Notes: a model not told the origin generated them from the sequence alone. Positions 29,457 to 38,498 are shown, counted from the stretch's first letter. The stretch is 64,000 nt of DNA from Nocardioides astragali (GCF_024436375.1 NZ_JAFMZM010000002.1:744001-808000), one strand, 5' to 3'. Numbers and translations: made by a program.

Positions 29457-29907
29457 GCTCGAGGACTCGCTTCAAGGCGGCGAGGTCCTTCCTCATGGCG
29501 CGCTGCATCGCGATCCGCATGAACGGCGCGACGAGTCGCGAGAACCCGTTCGGCGTGCCCCGATTGCGAAGCGTCACTCGGGTGGTGCCGTCCGGCATCG
29601 ACACGTAGCCGTAGCTGGTCTCCATCGGGAACGGCCCTTCAGCCGTCCGCATCACCAGCCGCTCGACCGTCTGCTCGACGACTGCATACGTGTAGCGAAG
29701 CTCCCGGCCGAGGAAGTGCGCGACGAACGCCAGCTCAGTCCCGACCTGCAGTGGCCCTGGCGTCTTCCACTCCACCTCGGAGATGTTCGCGTACCACTCC
29801 GGAGCGTGCCACGGATCGCTCGCGTAGTCCGCCACGACACCGACCGGACGGCGGATGACCTCGGTCACCGCGACGTCGATCATCGGCCGCTCCGCATGTT
29901 CAGTCAT
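29449..29907 (-). CDS. SRPBCC (START-like) family protein
   Basis: The 152-residue protein has the hydrophobic-ligand SRPBCC/polyketide-cyclase fold: IDVAVTEVIRRPVGVVADYASDPWHAPEWYANISEVEWKTPGPLQVGTE, then GTTRVTLRNRGTP and a helical C-terminus. It may bind or modify a small hydrophobic molecule sensed by the partner TetR protein. The chosen ATG (MTEHAERP) lies inside the downstream operator; an upstream in-frame ATG at 29943 is possible but adds unconserved residues. Confidence 0.8.
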   Translation of the reverse strand: MTEHAERPMIDVAVTEVIRRPVGVVADYASDPWHAPEWYANISEVEWKTPGPLQVGTELAFVAHFLGRELRYTYAVVEQTVERLVMRTAEGPFPMETSYGYVSMPDGTTRVTLRNRGTPNGFSRLVAPFMRIAMQRAMRKDLAALKRVLEHG

Positions 29908-29936
29908 ACGACTGAATCTCTCAGTCGCATGACTGA
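29899..29936. promoter_or_regulatory. Two tandem TetR-type operators
   Basis: TTCAGTC–ATAC–GACTGAA (29899–29916) is a perfect inverted repeat. TCAGTC–GCAT–GACTGA (29921–29936) is a second copy 22 bp away, centre to centre. The first covers the SRPBCC start codon, the second lies just upstream. Same consensus, same 4-bp spacer and adjacency to a TetR gene point to autorepression of the operon. Confidence 0.8.
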
Positions 29937-29967
29937 ATGGCAAGCGCCCCGGCCGAGACGGTTGCCC

Positions 29968-30500
29968 GACGGCACAAGATCACCCCGTCGCTCACCACAC
30001 GATGTGACGACCACTCACCACATCCGCTCCTAGCTTGCAGTCATCAAGACAGGTTCCGGCCACGATCAGCAACCGCCTGGACCTCACGAACTTTGGAGAC
30101 GGACATGACCACCACCGCACCCGAGACCATCGCCTGGCCCACCGCTCAGGTCATGAGCGCTCCGCGTAGCAAGACCCAGCCGTCGAGCGGCTCCCGGCCC
30201 CAGCCGAGCGAGTCGATCCTCGAGGACGCTGTCCTCGCCCGGCTCGTCCAGCAGGGCATCCGCGACCTGGCCAGGCACAGCAGCGCCTACGCGGCAGCGA
30301 TGGCCAACAAGCCGGGCGCCCGCTTGGCGCACCACGTCGCAGTCGGGTACGTCGGACAGCTCAGCGAGAGCGGGCGTGCTGCCCTGGCGGACCTCTACCG
30401 CCTGACCCAAGCCGCGCTGACCGTGGAACCAGGCCTCGACACGAACACCTTCGTCGACCGAGTCACGGGACGCCGCGACCCTCGCCAGGACCACGGTGCT
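29968..30500. repeat. Segmental duplication, copy 1 (99% identical to 41471–42003)
   Basis: About 516 bp from the TCACCCC motif at 29980 are identical to the second copy apart from about three substitutions (for example GAGCGCT/GAGTGCT and GCCGCGCTG/GCCGCACTG). Homology fades within 12 bp on the left and after GGACCACG on the right, where a 1-nt indel changes the reading frame. Both copies are followed by a minus-strand SDR gene. There are no terminal inverted repeats or transposase. Confidence 0.9.
29980..30030 (+). promoter_or_regulatory. Three-site LuxR-type promoter, copy 1
   Basis: TCACCCC at 29980, TCACCAC-AC-GATGTGA at 29992 and TCACCAC at 30015 are followed after 9 nt by TAGCTT, a TANNNT -10 box. 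Spacing is identical to the promoters at 55892 (minus strand) and 60139. There is no normal -35, as expected for an activator-dependent promoter. Confidence 0.65.
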
Positions 30501-30593
30501 GAACAGCCGCTTCACCGGCGCTCAGCGAGCAGCTCGCGGGCGCCACACCGTCAGGACCCCGCGCTCGTCGCCGTCGTGCGTCGCACGGCCTGA
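30105..30593 (+). CDS. Conserved duplicated hypothetical protein, copy 1 (altered C-terminus)
   Basis: The product starts MTTTAPETIAWPTAQVMSAP behind GGAGACGG and has a disordered Ser/Pro-rich N-terminus. A helical part follows (ILEDAVLARLVQQGIRDLARHSSAYAAAM…VGYVGQLSESGRAALADLYRLTQAAL). I do not recognise a family. The first 129 residues match copy 2. A 1-nt deletion relative to copy 2 removes the stop, so this copy reads on for a basic, probably meaningless tail to 162 residues. It probably belongs to the TCACCAC-controlled set. Confidence 0.6.
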   Translation: MTTTAPETIAWPTAQVMSAPRSKTQPSSGSRPQPSESILEDAVLARLVQQGIRDLARHSSAYAAAMANKPGARLAHHVAVGYVGQLSESGRAALADLYRLTQAALTVEPGLDTNTFVDRVTGRRDPRQDHGAEQPLHRRSASSSRAPHRQDPALVAVVRRTA

Positions 30594-30622
30594 CGTGCGC
30601 TCGGGGCTCGCTTGGGGTGGGC

Positions 30623-30710
30623 GCGACTCGGCGGTCTCACGCGGTGGCCGGGAGAGATCCTGACGCCGATTCCCACACCTCACGGAGCCGGTCCGGTCCG
30701 AACGCCGCCC
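30623..30710. repeat. 88-bp direct repeat, left copy (response-regulator gene fragment)
   Basis: Identical over 88 bp to 51566–51653, where the sequence is the 3' end and downstream flank of a receiver-protein gene. Here it is an orphan fragment: the rest of that gene is absent and the SDR gene runs into it in another frame. It marks one edge of a 21-kb segment. Confidence 0.9.
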
Positions 30711-31681
30711 AGGCTGCGGCTCGACCGCTCCGGAGATGGCGCACCGACCAAGTCATCTGTCACCTTCTCGTGCAGCAGCCCCTCAACCCCAGCGCGACCA
30801 TTCGTGTCCTCGACGGTTTCGCCCTGACCGACCAGGCGGCTGCTCACGTGCCACAGCCGTGCCGCGGTGGCCTCGTCGTAGCTGCGAGCCGAGGACGGTT
30901 TGGGCTGGGAGTTCGCGAAGAAGCGACCCGTGACCCTCTCGAGCTCGTGTGCTGATGCCAGGTGGATGGACGTGGCAGCCCCCCGCGCGGGCGACTTCAT
31001 GAGCGGTCGCAGGAACGGGACAAGCCACCGCTGGACGAGGGCGGGATCCGCGGCGCCAAACGATGTGTTCACTACTCCCGGGTGTAGGGCGTTGGCCGTG
31101 ATGTCAGTGTTTCTCAGGCGCCTGGCCAGCTCGTAGGTGAACAAGACGTTGGCGAGCTTGGACTGGTTGTAGGCCCGAGCGCCGGAGAACGACTGCTCGC
31201 CTTGGAGGTCGTCGAAGTCGATGCGCCCGATTGCCTGCGCGTTGGAGGCGACCGTGACGACTCGTGCACAGGCGCTCACCTTCAGCCGATCGAGAAGCAG
31301 GTTCGTGAGCAGGAAGGGAGCCAAGTGGTTGAGAGCGAACGTGTGCTCAAGGCCGTCGACGGTGACCCGCCGGGTGTTCCAGTAGCCTCCGACGTTGTTG
31401 ACCAGCACGTCGATTCGGGGAAGTGCGTGTTGGACCTCGTCAGCCAGGCGCCGTACCTCGGACTGTGAGGACAGATCCGCGACGAAGGTAAGCACCTCGC
31501 CGCGGTGGGCGTCACGGATGTCCCGAGCGGCCGCGTGGACGCGCTGCGGATTGCGACCGGTGATCGCGACGCGTGCGCCCATCGCGGCCAGGCCCAGTGC
31601 GGTTGCCTTACCGATGCCAGCGCTGCCACCGGTGATGAGCACGGTCTTGCCGGTCCTCGGCCTTCTGCGGTTCTGCTCCAT
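30680..31681 (-). CDS. Short-chain dehydrogenase/reductase, C-terminally extended
   Basis: The SDR core has TGGSAGIGKATA (cofactor loop), NNVGGYW, and the catalytic Y-N-Q-S-K motif in ARAYNQSKLANVL, typical of the retinol-dehydrogenase-like group. It is clearly paralogous to the SDR at 42079–42939. That copy ends shortly after the aligned WHVS/WQVS, whereas this one continues for about 45 extra residues and its last codons lie in the 88-bp repeat. A lost stop caused by rearrangement is likely. The substrate is unknown. Confidence 0.8.
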   Translation of the reverse strand: MEQNRRRPRTGKTVLITGGSAGIGKATALGLAAMGARVAITGRNPQRVHAAARDIRDAHRGEVLTFVADLSSQSEVRRLADEVQHALPRIDVLVNNVGGYWNTRRVTVDGLEHTFALNHLAPFLLTNLLLDRLKVSACARVVTVASNAQAIGRIDFDDLQGEQSFSGARAYNQSKLANVLFTYELARRLRNTDITANALHPGVVNTSFGAADPALVQRWLVPFLRPLMKSPARGAATSIHLASAHELERVTGRFFANSQPKPSSARSYDEATAARLWHVSSRLVGQGETVEDTNGRAGVEGLLHEKVTDDLVGAPSPERSSRSLGGVRTGPAP

Positions 31682-31815
31682 GGCGTTGCTCCTGCAGTAT
31701 CTCGGGGCCCGTATCTGTCGGGCGCGGGACTGGCCCGCGGGTTCCAGCTGTGGTGCATCTCAGGGGCGGGGCTGGTGGACGTCAGCACGCTCCAGATCTC
31801 GCGAGGGTTTCCACC

Positions 31816-32547
31816 TCAGGTCGCCACGAGTGTGGGCTCTCCATGAGCTGCCGCGTCGTCAGGGCAGGGTGCGCTGACGCCCTTGATCAGGAGGTACCCG
31901 AGCATTGAGACCTCGGCAAGGATCACCACTGGAATGAGGATGGGTGCCGACACCGCGTCCGCGAGGTCGGGGACCAAGAAATGCAGCACGACGTCGATGA
32001 GGTAGGAAACGGATCCGAGCATCAGGAGAGCCCCGATAAGGCGGGGAAACAGGACGGACCGGTACGCCAAGAGACCCAGCGGGAACAGCCAAAGGCCAAA
32101 GAAGATCTGCGCGATCAGGTACCCGTTGTGCTGCAGGTCGAGCAGGAGCAGGACCAACGTGTCCGAACCCTCTTCACCGAAGGCGCTCGCGTAGGAAGCG
32201 TCGGTCGCGACCAGCAAGGCTCCCAGTTGGTTAAGCATGTTGAGGCACGTGATCGCCACGGAGACCACGACGAAGGCAACCATCGCACGGGCCAACGGCT
32301 TGCTCACGTGACCAAGTAGCCGATACAGCGCCAGGACGACGAACAGCATGAGTGTCGCCTGCGCCAGATCGGCCGCGAAGCCGATCCGGACCAGTTGCGT
32401 GTTCGCCGCGAGGTTGTCCGCGGTGGTCGCGGCATCGTCAGCGACGTACACCCTCGCGCGTACGTAACCGTGGGCGAAGCCACCGAGGATCGCGACAGCC
32501 AGGTAGTAGAGGCCAGCACCCCGGGCGAGACGTACTTGAGACGTCAT
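31816..32547 (-). CDS. DUF4386 family membrane protein
   Basis: The 243-residue protein has about six membrane spans and matches DUF4386 proteins, whose role is unknown (ARGAGLYYLAVAILGGFAHGYVRARV … QIFFGLWLFPLGLLAYRS … LIDVVLHFLVPD). Its ATG overlaps the epimerase stop (ATGA), making it the last gene of a three-gene operon. Confidence 0.82.
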   Translation of the reverse strand: MTSQVRLARGAGLYYLAVAILGGFAHGYVRARVYVADDAATTADNLAANTQLVRIGFAADLAQATLMLFVVLALYRLLGHVSKPLARAMVAFVVVSVAITCLNMLNQLGALLVATDASYASAFGEEGSDTLVLLLLDLQHNGYLIAQIFFGLWLFPLGLLAYRSVLFPRLIGALLMLGSVSYLIDVVLHFLVPDLADAVSAPILIPVVILAEVSMLGYLLIKGVSAPCPDDAAAHGEPTLVAT

Positions 32548-33518
32548 GACGAGTTCCCGCTAGGCCAAGGCGCCGATTGGCCGCCGCGGTAGGTCGCCAG
32601 CGTCGCGGCGAGAGCGCGGTCGATCGGAGTTGCTCGAACGTCGAGCTTGGTGGTCATCTTGCTGCTGTCGACGATGAACGGTTCCTCGAACTGGTACTGC
32701 ATCTCGAGGAGTTCCCGCACAGTCGGGTTGAAGAGGCCGAGGCCACGCAGCATCAGCGGTGGCAGGGCGCGAACTCTCGTGGTGGGTTGGCCGGCGTGCC
32801 GGTAGACGAGGTCGACGAGCTGGCGGGTGGTGCGCGTGTCGGGGTCGTTGGGAAGGTGCCACACCTCGCCGGGGGCGTCGGGATGTTCACCGAGGACGGC
32901 GAGGCCTTCACCGATGTCGGGGATGTAGCTGTAGGTGTGGGGCTGGTCGAGGTCGCCGAGGACGCTGGCGGTCTTGCCGGCCAAGGCGGCGGGGAACACC
33001 CGGTCACCGACGTTCGACTGGGCGCCGCCGTGGTGGCCGAAGTAGTCCGAGGCGCGGCCGATGGCGACTTCGACCCGGCCGGCTTGGTGGGCGGCGAGGA
33101 GCTCGCGGGCCATCCTTCCCCGGAGCTGGCCCTTCTTGGTGTGGGCGTCATACGAGCGGTCCTCGGTGAGCGGGCGTCCAGCAGGTCGTCCGTACATGTA
33201 GACGTTCTCCATGCTGACCAGGCGGGCGCCGGTTGCGTGGGCGGCGGCGAGCACCCCGGCCTGCAGGGCGGGGAATTGTGCGGTCCACTCGGCGTAGGGC
33301 GGGTTGAGGGTCTGGTACACGACGCGGGCGCCCCTGGCGGCTGCGGAGGTGAAGCCGGGATCGCGGGCGTCACCTGCGACGATCTCAACGTCGTCGGGCA
33401 CGGGTGCGTGGCCGGAACGGTTTACGAGCCGGACGCTCTCGCCGCGGCGTCGGAGCGCCTCGTACGTTGCGAGCCCGATCGCCCCGGTGCCGAAGATGAC
33501 GTGCTCCGAAGTGGTCAT
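32544..33518 (-). CDS. NAD-dependent epimerase/dehydratase family protein
   Basis: The 324-residue extended-SDR protein binds a nucleotide through G-T-G-A-I-G near the N-terminus and has MENVYMYG where the catalytic Tyr region lies. Family-like segments continue (DYFGHHGGAQSNVG, TYSYIPDIGEGL, GEVWHLPND). It probably acts on a nucleotide sugar or a small carbonyl compound; the substrate is unclear. Both ends overlap neighbours by ATGA, so it is made with the two membrane proteins. Confidence 0.85.
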   Translation of the reverse strand: MTTSEHVIFGTGAIGLATYEALRRRGESVRLVNRSGHAPVPDDVEIVAGDARDPGFTSAAARGARVVYQTLNPPYAEWTAQFPALQAGVLAAAHATGARLVSMENVYMYGRPAGRPLTEDRSYDAHTKKGQLRGRMARELLAAHQAGRVEVAIGRASDYFGHHGGAQSNVGDRVFPAALAGKTASVLGDLDQPHTYSYIPDIGEGLAVLGEHPDAPGEVWHLPNDPDTRTTRQLVDLVYRHAGQPTTRVRALPPLMLRGLGLFNPTVRELLEMQYQFEEPFIVDSSKMTTKLDVRATPIDRALAATLATYRGGQSAPWPSGNSS

Positions 33519-34111
33519 GTCGTCGCCTCGATCCGGGCCTGCTCGGGTGCCTGGTTGGCACTCGCGCGGTAGGGAAGCATGGAGTGGAGCAGCAGCCCGG
33601 ACAGTGCCGAGAAGGTCACGGCTCCGTAGGCACCGAAGATGGTGAACTGCTGCTCGACATGGATCTGGCCGAGGGTCGTGACGGTCCAGCCAAGCGCCCA
33701 AAGGGCGGGCACAGCGGCGGCCCACAGCCATCGCTGGCGGGACTGTCGCGGGAGGGCCAGGGTCTGGGCGGGGCCGAGGACGAGACCGGTGAGGGCGCCC
33801 ATCAGGGCCAGGTCGGCCAGAGAGGTGCCGTAGTCGACGACCACGGCGCCGATGAGCAGCCCGACTCCCATGCCCACCCCGGTCGCCGGGATCCAGCGGC
33901 GAGGGTCGAGGCGTCGACGGCTGGCCAGTGCCTGCCCGGCACCAAGAGCAAGCCCGGTGACCGCGCCGCCGAGCAATGCCGCGGTGGGGTTGTCGACGCG
34001 GCCGGCGGCGCCGCCGCCAGCCAAGCCTGCGAGGGGGAAGGCCAGGAAGCCAGCGGTCCACAGCAACCAGGTGCGGGTGAAGGTGGGTCGAGATGCTCCG
34101 GATCGGGTCAT
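33515..34111 (-). CDS. Membrane protein of unknown function, first gene of operon
   Basis: A 198-residue protein with about six hydrophobic segments rich in Gly and Ala (LAGLAGGGAAGRV…ALLGGAVTGLALGAGQALASRRRL…). I do not recognise the family. It heads the operon with the epimerase and DUF4386 genes. Heptamer repeats typical of SARP activators lie about 60 bp upstream. Confidence 0.75.
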   Translation of the reverse strand: MTRSGASRPTFTRTWLLWTAGFLAFPLAGLAGGGAAGRVDNPTAALLGGAVTGLALGAGQALASRRRLDPRRWIPATGVGMGVGLLIGAVVVDYGTSLADLALMGALTGLVLGPAQTLALPRQSRQRWLWAAAVPALWALGWTVTTLGQIHVEQQFTIFGAYGAVTFSALSGLLLHSMLPYRASANQAPEQARIEATT

Positions 34112-34171
34112 GGCGGTCAGCTCCTAGGGTCTGGGGTGTGTCGGCGGGTTGAACCCACCGTGGGCGCCGCC

Positions 34172-34221
34172 CCTGACGATTCGCTGACGGCGACGCCGTC
34201 TAGGCGTCACTGGCGCGTCAG
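34172..34221. promoter_or_regulatory. SARP-type heptamer repeats between divergent genes
   Basis: On the minus strand CGTCAGC-GAAT-CGTCAGG (34172–34189) is a pair of heptamers with an 11-bp period, followed by GGGCGGCG. On the plus strand GCGTCAC-TGGC-GCGTCAG (34204–34221) is a similar pair facing eamA. The first is nearly the same as the site at 38552. The rest of 34112–34408 holds no recognised gene. Confidence 0.55.
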
Positions 34222-34408
34222 CCTTTCCCGCGCTGTCCTGCTTCGGGCCGGCCGCCTTCGTTATCCTCGGTGTCAAGAGGCGCGCGTGTCGGCGCCCATC
34301 CCTGGGGCTTGCCGGAGATGCCAACGTGAACTGCGATCGACAGATGGCGCGAGTACTCGGGGCAGACCATCGTGCCCCCACCGCGGGGCGTCTGAGGTCG
34401 TTACCCCG

Positions 34409-35476
34409 ATGACCCCTCCCCCCTTGTCGAATCGTCTCCGTGCCCTCAGCCCGAGGGCATGGGGGGCGCTGGCGGTGGTGGGCTTGGTTTGCGCCTTTTC
34501 GCTCAGCTCCACGCTGGTGAAGAGCGCAGAGTCCCCGGGCGTCCTGGTCGCGTTCTGGAGGCTGGCGATGGTCAGTGTCCTGTGGAACGTCTATCTCCGC
34601 TTCACGGGCAGACGGGTGACTCTGCGTCACGTACGGCAAGCGTTCATACCTGGGGTGTTCTTCGGGGTGAACCTCGCGACGTTCTTCGTCGGGGCGACGA
34701 ACAACAGCGTGGCCAACGCCGCGTTGATCGGTTCGCTCTCACCGTTCCTGATCGTGCCGCTCGGTGCCAAGCTCTTCACGGAGTACCACGATCCGCGTGC
34801 GTTGGTGTTTGCGCTCCTGGCTTTCGGCGGTGCGGCCGTCGTGCTGATGAACGCACCATCCAGCGGGGACGCGTCGGTACGGGGGAATGTCTTCGGGGTT
34901 CTGGCGATGTTTCTGTGGGTCGGCTACGTCGTGTCCACGCGACACTTCCGCCGGGACATGGATGTCGCCACTTTCATGTCCACTATCAGCCCCATAGCCG
35001 CTGTGGCTGTGGTTCCGCTGGCGATCGCGAACGGGGACGTATTTGGAATGAGCGGCACGGGCTGGACGTACACGCTGTTACTCACGTTCGTCATCGGCGT
35101 CGCTGCCCACGGCCTTCTGGTTTTCGCACAGCGGACGATCCAGATCGGCACGATCGGGATCGCTCAGGTGGCCCAGCCCGCCCTTGCCGTCGTGTGGTCG
35201 TTCCTGTTGCTGGGCGAGACAGTGCGTCCCTGGCAGATCGCGGGTATCGCGATCGTCATGAGCGGCTTGGTGGCCTTCTTGGCGCTGAACGAACATGGCA
35301 GCCGGGCCCGACGGGCTGCGGACCCGAGCGAAGCGGTCATCGCGACGAGTGAGACATCCGGACCGGTGGTGCTGCCCGCCGACTCCCCCGAGCCCCCGGT
35401 ACGACGCCCGCGATCGCTTGGGTTCCTCAAACGGTCCGCCTCACCCAGTGAGCGTCGGTTCGGTCGCGGTCGGTGA
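34409..35476 (+). CDS. EamA/DMT family transporter
   Basis: The 355-residue protein has ten predicted membrane spans in two EamA repeats (WGALAVVGLVCAFSLSSTLVKSAESPGVLVAFWRLAMVSVLW … FGVLAMFLWVGYVVSTRHF … PALAVVWSFLLLGETVRPWQIAGIAIVMSGL) and a polar tail. Such carriers export amino acids, nucleosides or other metabolites. Local sequence is somewhat less GC-rich than neighbours, suggesting transfer. The last 50 nt overlap the convergent BTAD regulator gene. Confidence 0.85.
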   Translation: MTPPPLSNRLRALSPRAWGALAVVGLVCAFSLSSTLVKSAESPGVLVAFWRLAMVSVLWNVYLRFTGRRVTLRHVRQAFIPGVFFGVNLATFFVGATNNSVANAALIGSLSPFLIVPLGAKLFTEYHDPRALVFALLAFGGAAVVLMNAPSSGDASVRGNVFGVLAMFLWVGYVVSTRHFRRDMDVATFMSTISPIAAVAVVPLAIANGDVFGMSGTGWTYTLLLTFVIGVAAHGLLVFAQRTIQIGTIGIAQVAQPALAVVWSFLLLGETVRPWQIAGIAIVMSGLVAFLALNEHGSRARRAADPSEAVIATSETSGPVVLPADSPEPPVRRPRSLGFLKRSASPSERRFGRGR

Positions 35477-38400
35477 TGTAGTGGGGGGCAGCTGCCAGAC
35501 GCCCATCTGCCTTCTCACACAGGTCACGCGCCGTGCCGGTGTCGCCGGCTGCGGCTGTGATGCGGGCGAGCGCATCGAGGGCGAACACCTCGACCGGGGC
35601 GTCGTCCTCCCGTTGGGCTTCGTCGAGAATGGTTCGGAGACGTTCTTCGGCGCCCGGTCGTTGATCCGCGGCGTCCATGGCGGCCAGCAGGCACTCGCCG
35701 AGCGCGGCCTGCTCGCCACCGCCAGCGTTACGGTGCCAGGCAGTCGCGGCTTCGAGTGCCGACCGCGCTGCCGCGATCTGTCCGGCCGCACGCAGAACTC
35801 GACCCAGATGTACCCGGGCGAGGGCGGCCAGCCGCACGTCACCGGTGGCCTGCGCCTTGTCGATCGCCAGCTGGAGGGTTGCTGCACCTGAGTCGTAGTC
35901 TCCGGTCTGGCATTGCGCCCGGCCAAGATTCGTCACCTGGTACGCCTCGGTCTGTTTGAAGCCGAGCTGTCGCGACTGTTCCGCGGCGCGGCCGAGGTAG
36001 AGGACGGCGTCGTCGAACCGGAGTTGGAGCCGGGCCAGCTCGCCGAGGATCGCGTCGCCGCGAACATGGAGCCACGGATCCTCGACCGTTTGTAGCCAGT
36101 GCTGTACCTGATCGGCAGCCTCGACGCTGTGCCGCTGGTCGCCTGCGGAGATCGCCGCTCTGGCGGCGAACAGCCAGTTCGCTGTCTGGTCCCACGGCCG
36201 GTCGAGCGTGTCGTAGATGGCACGGCTGCGCTCAGTCAGCTCCATCGCTCGACGGAACTCGCCGTGATGGGAGACGACATAGGCGAGGTAGTACGAACAG
36301 CGGGCCTGCAGGTCCACGTCGCCTGTCTGCTCGGCCAAGTCCGTAGCCACCGCGATGTGGTGGCGCGCGAGCTCGAGATGACCCGTGGACGCTTCGATCC
36401 AAGCCGCGATCAGGAGGACGCCAGCTCGGTCGTGGACCAGGGTCTGGTCGCCGACCGCGTCAAGTGCGGTCAGGATGCGTTGGGCGCCTCTGCTGTCGCC
36501 GAGGACGACCCAGGACCAGCCGAACCCGGTCACGATGCGCAGCGCCAGCATCGGGTCGTGGACGGCACCCCAGGCCAGTGCGGCGTCGATGTTGGCGCGC
36601 TCGGTCCGGGCGAACGACAGGTGCTCGGCTTGGCGGGCACTCCGCACTCCTTGGGTGGAGGAGGCGGCTGCCTCGGCGAACCAGGCGGCGTGGGCCGCCC
36701 GGGCACGATCGTTCAGCGCGGCGTCGGCCATTGCGTCGAGCGCGAATGCCCGGATGCTGTCCAGCAGCCGGTACCGCACCGGATGGCCACCGCCCGCATC
36801 AGCAGCCGCACCCGTGTCATCGACGATCACCAGCGATCGGCTCGCGAGCCGGCCGACCACGTCGATCGCGGCGGCTGCCGGCACGTCGAGGGCTTCGAGG
36901 ACGAACTCCACCGCCGGCAGGGGTGCCCCACCTGCGAACGTGGCCAGCGCCCACAGGCCGCGCTGATCGTCGGGAAATAGCAGGTCGTAGCTCCACGAGA
37001 TGGTCGACCGCAGCGAGCGACGTCGTTCCGGCTTGCGGCTGGTCGGGTCGGCCAGGACCAGGAACGGGTCCTCGAGGCGCCGGGTGATCTCCTCGACGGA
37101 CAGTGTCTTGGTGCGTGCCGCAGCGAGCTCGATCGCAAGAGGCAGACCGTCCAGGGACCGGCACAGGGCGCGCACCAGGGCGTCGTCAGGCGCGTTGGCG
37201 CGGGTTCGGTGTTGGGCCTGGGCTCGGCGGGTGAAGAGCTCGACGCCGTCGGAGAGCGCCAGCGGGGCGAGGTCGATGACGACCTCCCCGTCGATGTCGA
37301 GCGCGACCTGGCTGGTGCACAGGATCCGCAGCCCGGGGGCGGCATCGAGGAGTCGCATCGCTAGGGCAGCTGCGCCGTCGCGGACGTGTTCGCAGTTGTC
37401 GAGAATCACCACCGCGGAGGCGTCCTTGAACGACTCGAACAGCGCCGCCTCTCCGCCGGGGCCGTCGACGGCGCCGACCAGCGCGTCGACGACCTCCTCG
37501 GGCGTGCTGACGCTCTCGAGCCGGGCCAGCCAGATCCCATCGATCGCCAACGACAACGACGTGGTCAGACCGCGGCCGACCGCCAGTGCCACCGCCGTCT
37601 TCCCGACACCGCCCGGCCCCACGATCTCCACCAGCCGCTCGTGGCCGAGGAGGTCGGAGATGGCCGCCACCTCGTCGTTGCGACCGACCAGCTCCGATGC
37701 CATCGACGGAAGGTTTCCGGAGCGCCGTGGCGTGCGGACCCGGGCGGCTGGGCGGGCGGGGACCTCGAGCGCGGCGTCCTGCACCAGGATCCGGTGCTCG
37801 AGCTCTTGGAGCTTCGGTCGGGGGTCCAGCCCCAGTTCGGTCGCGAGCTGGGCCCGGACCTGCTGGTAGGACGCCAACGCGTCCGCCTGGCGTCCGGCTC
37901 TGTACTGAGCGGTGATCAGTAGCTCCCACAGGCTCTCCTGGAACGGGTGGGCGGCGACCGCCGCTTCAAGCTCACCGATCACGTCGCCGACCTCCCCGAG
38001 CCGCAAGCGCGCCCCGAACTGAATCTCCAGCAGCGTCACCCGCGCCTCCTCGAGGCGTGCCCGGTACGGGGTGGCCCAGTCGCCGTCGCCGGCGGCTTGG
38101 AGCACATCGCCGCGGAAGAGCCGCAACGTAGAGGCGCACAGGTCGGCGGCACCCTCGTCGTCCCCGGACTCGTACAACCTGGACGCGCTGGTCGCTGCGC
38201 TCAGGGCGACGAGCGCGTCCACGTCGGACGGTTCGACGTCGAGCGCGTACCCGCCCTCGCGGCTGGAGACCACGGGCGGGTCGCCGAGCGCCCTGCGCAG
38301 CATCGTGATCTTCGACTGCAACGTGTTGCGGCGGGCGCTGACGCCGTTGACAGCCCACAGGTCATCGACGAGCCGGTCGGCCCGGATGAGCTCGCCCGCC

Positions 38401-38498
38401 TCGAGCGCGAGGCGCACCACCAGCTCGGAGGTCTTGCCGGTGGGGACGGCCACATGCCGCCCGGCGCGGGTGACCGCGAGGGCACCCAGGACCGCCAC
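35427..38498 (-). CDS. SARP-type BTAD/STAND transcriptional regulator with TPR repeats
   Basis: A 1023-residue AfsR-like activator. Domains in order: OmpR-type winged helix (1–95), BTAD (~100–245, RLEEARVTLLEIQFGARLRLGE), NB-ARC ATPase with Walker A GPGGVGKTAVA (~295) and VVILDNCEHVRD, then helical TPR repeats to the C-terminus. The GTG at VAVLGALAVTRAG follows GGAGG at good spacing; a GTG at 38507 or the ATG at 38546 is possible. Heptamer repeats upstream and in the neighbouring operon promoter are probable targets. Confidence 0.88.
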   Translation of the reverse strand: MAVLGALAVTRAGRHVAVPTGKTSELVVRLALEAGELIRADRLVDDLWAVNGVSARRNTLQSKITMLRRALGDPPVVSSREGGYALDVEPSDVDALVALSAATSASRLYESGDDEGAADLCASTLRLFRGDVLQAAGDGDWATPYRARLEEARVTLLEIQFGARLRLGEVGDVIGELEAAVAAHPFQESLWELLITAQYRAGRQADALASYQQVRAQLATELGLDPRPKLQELEHRILVQDAALEVPARPAARVRTPRRSGNLPSMASELVGRNDEVAAISDLLGHERLVEIVGPGGVGKTAVALAVGRGLTTSLSLAIDGIWLARLESVSTPEEVVDALVGAVDGPGGEAALFESFKDASAVVILDNCEHVRDGAAALAMRLLDAAPGLRILCTSQVALDIDGEVVIDLAPLALSDGVELFTRRAQAQHRTRANAPDDALVRALCRSLDGLPLAIELAAARTKTLSVEEITRRLEDPFLVLADPTSRKPERRRSLRSTISWSYDLLFPDDQRGLWALATFAGGAPLPAVEFVLEALDVPAAAAIDVVGRLASRSLVIVDDTGAAADAGGGHPVRYRLLDSIRAFALDAMADAALNDRARAAHAAWFAEAAASSTQGVRSARQAEHLSFARTERANIDAALAWGAVHDPMLALRIVTGFGWSWVVLGDSRGAQRILTALDAVGDQTLVHDRAGVLLIAAWIEASTGHLELARHHIAVATDLAEQTGDVDLQARCSYYLAYVVSHHGEFRRAMELTERSRAIYDTLDRPWDQTANWLFAARAAISAGDQRHSVEAADQVQHWLQTVEDPWLHVRGDAILGELARLQLRFDDAVLYLGRAAEQSRQLGFKQTEAYQVTNLGRAQCQTGDYDSGAATLQLAIDKAQATGDVRLAALARVHLGRVLRAAGQIAAARSALEAATAWHRNAGGGEQAALGECLLAAMDAADQRPGAEERLRTILDEAQREDDAPVEVFALDALARITAAAGDTGTARDLCEKADGRLAAAPHYITDRDRTDAHWVRRTV

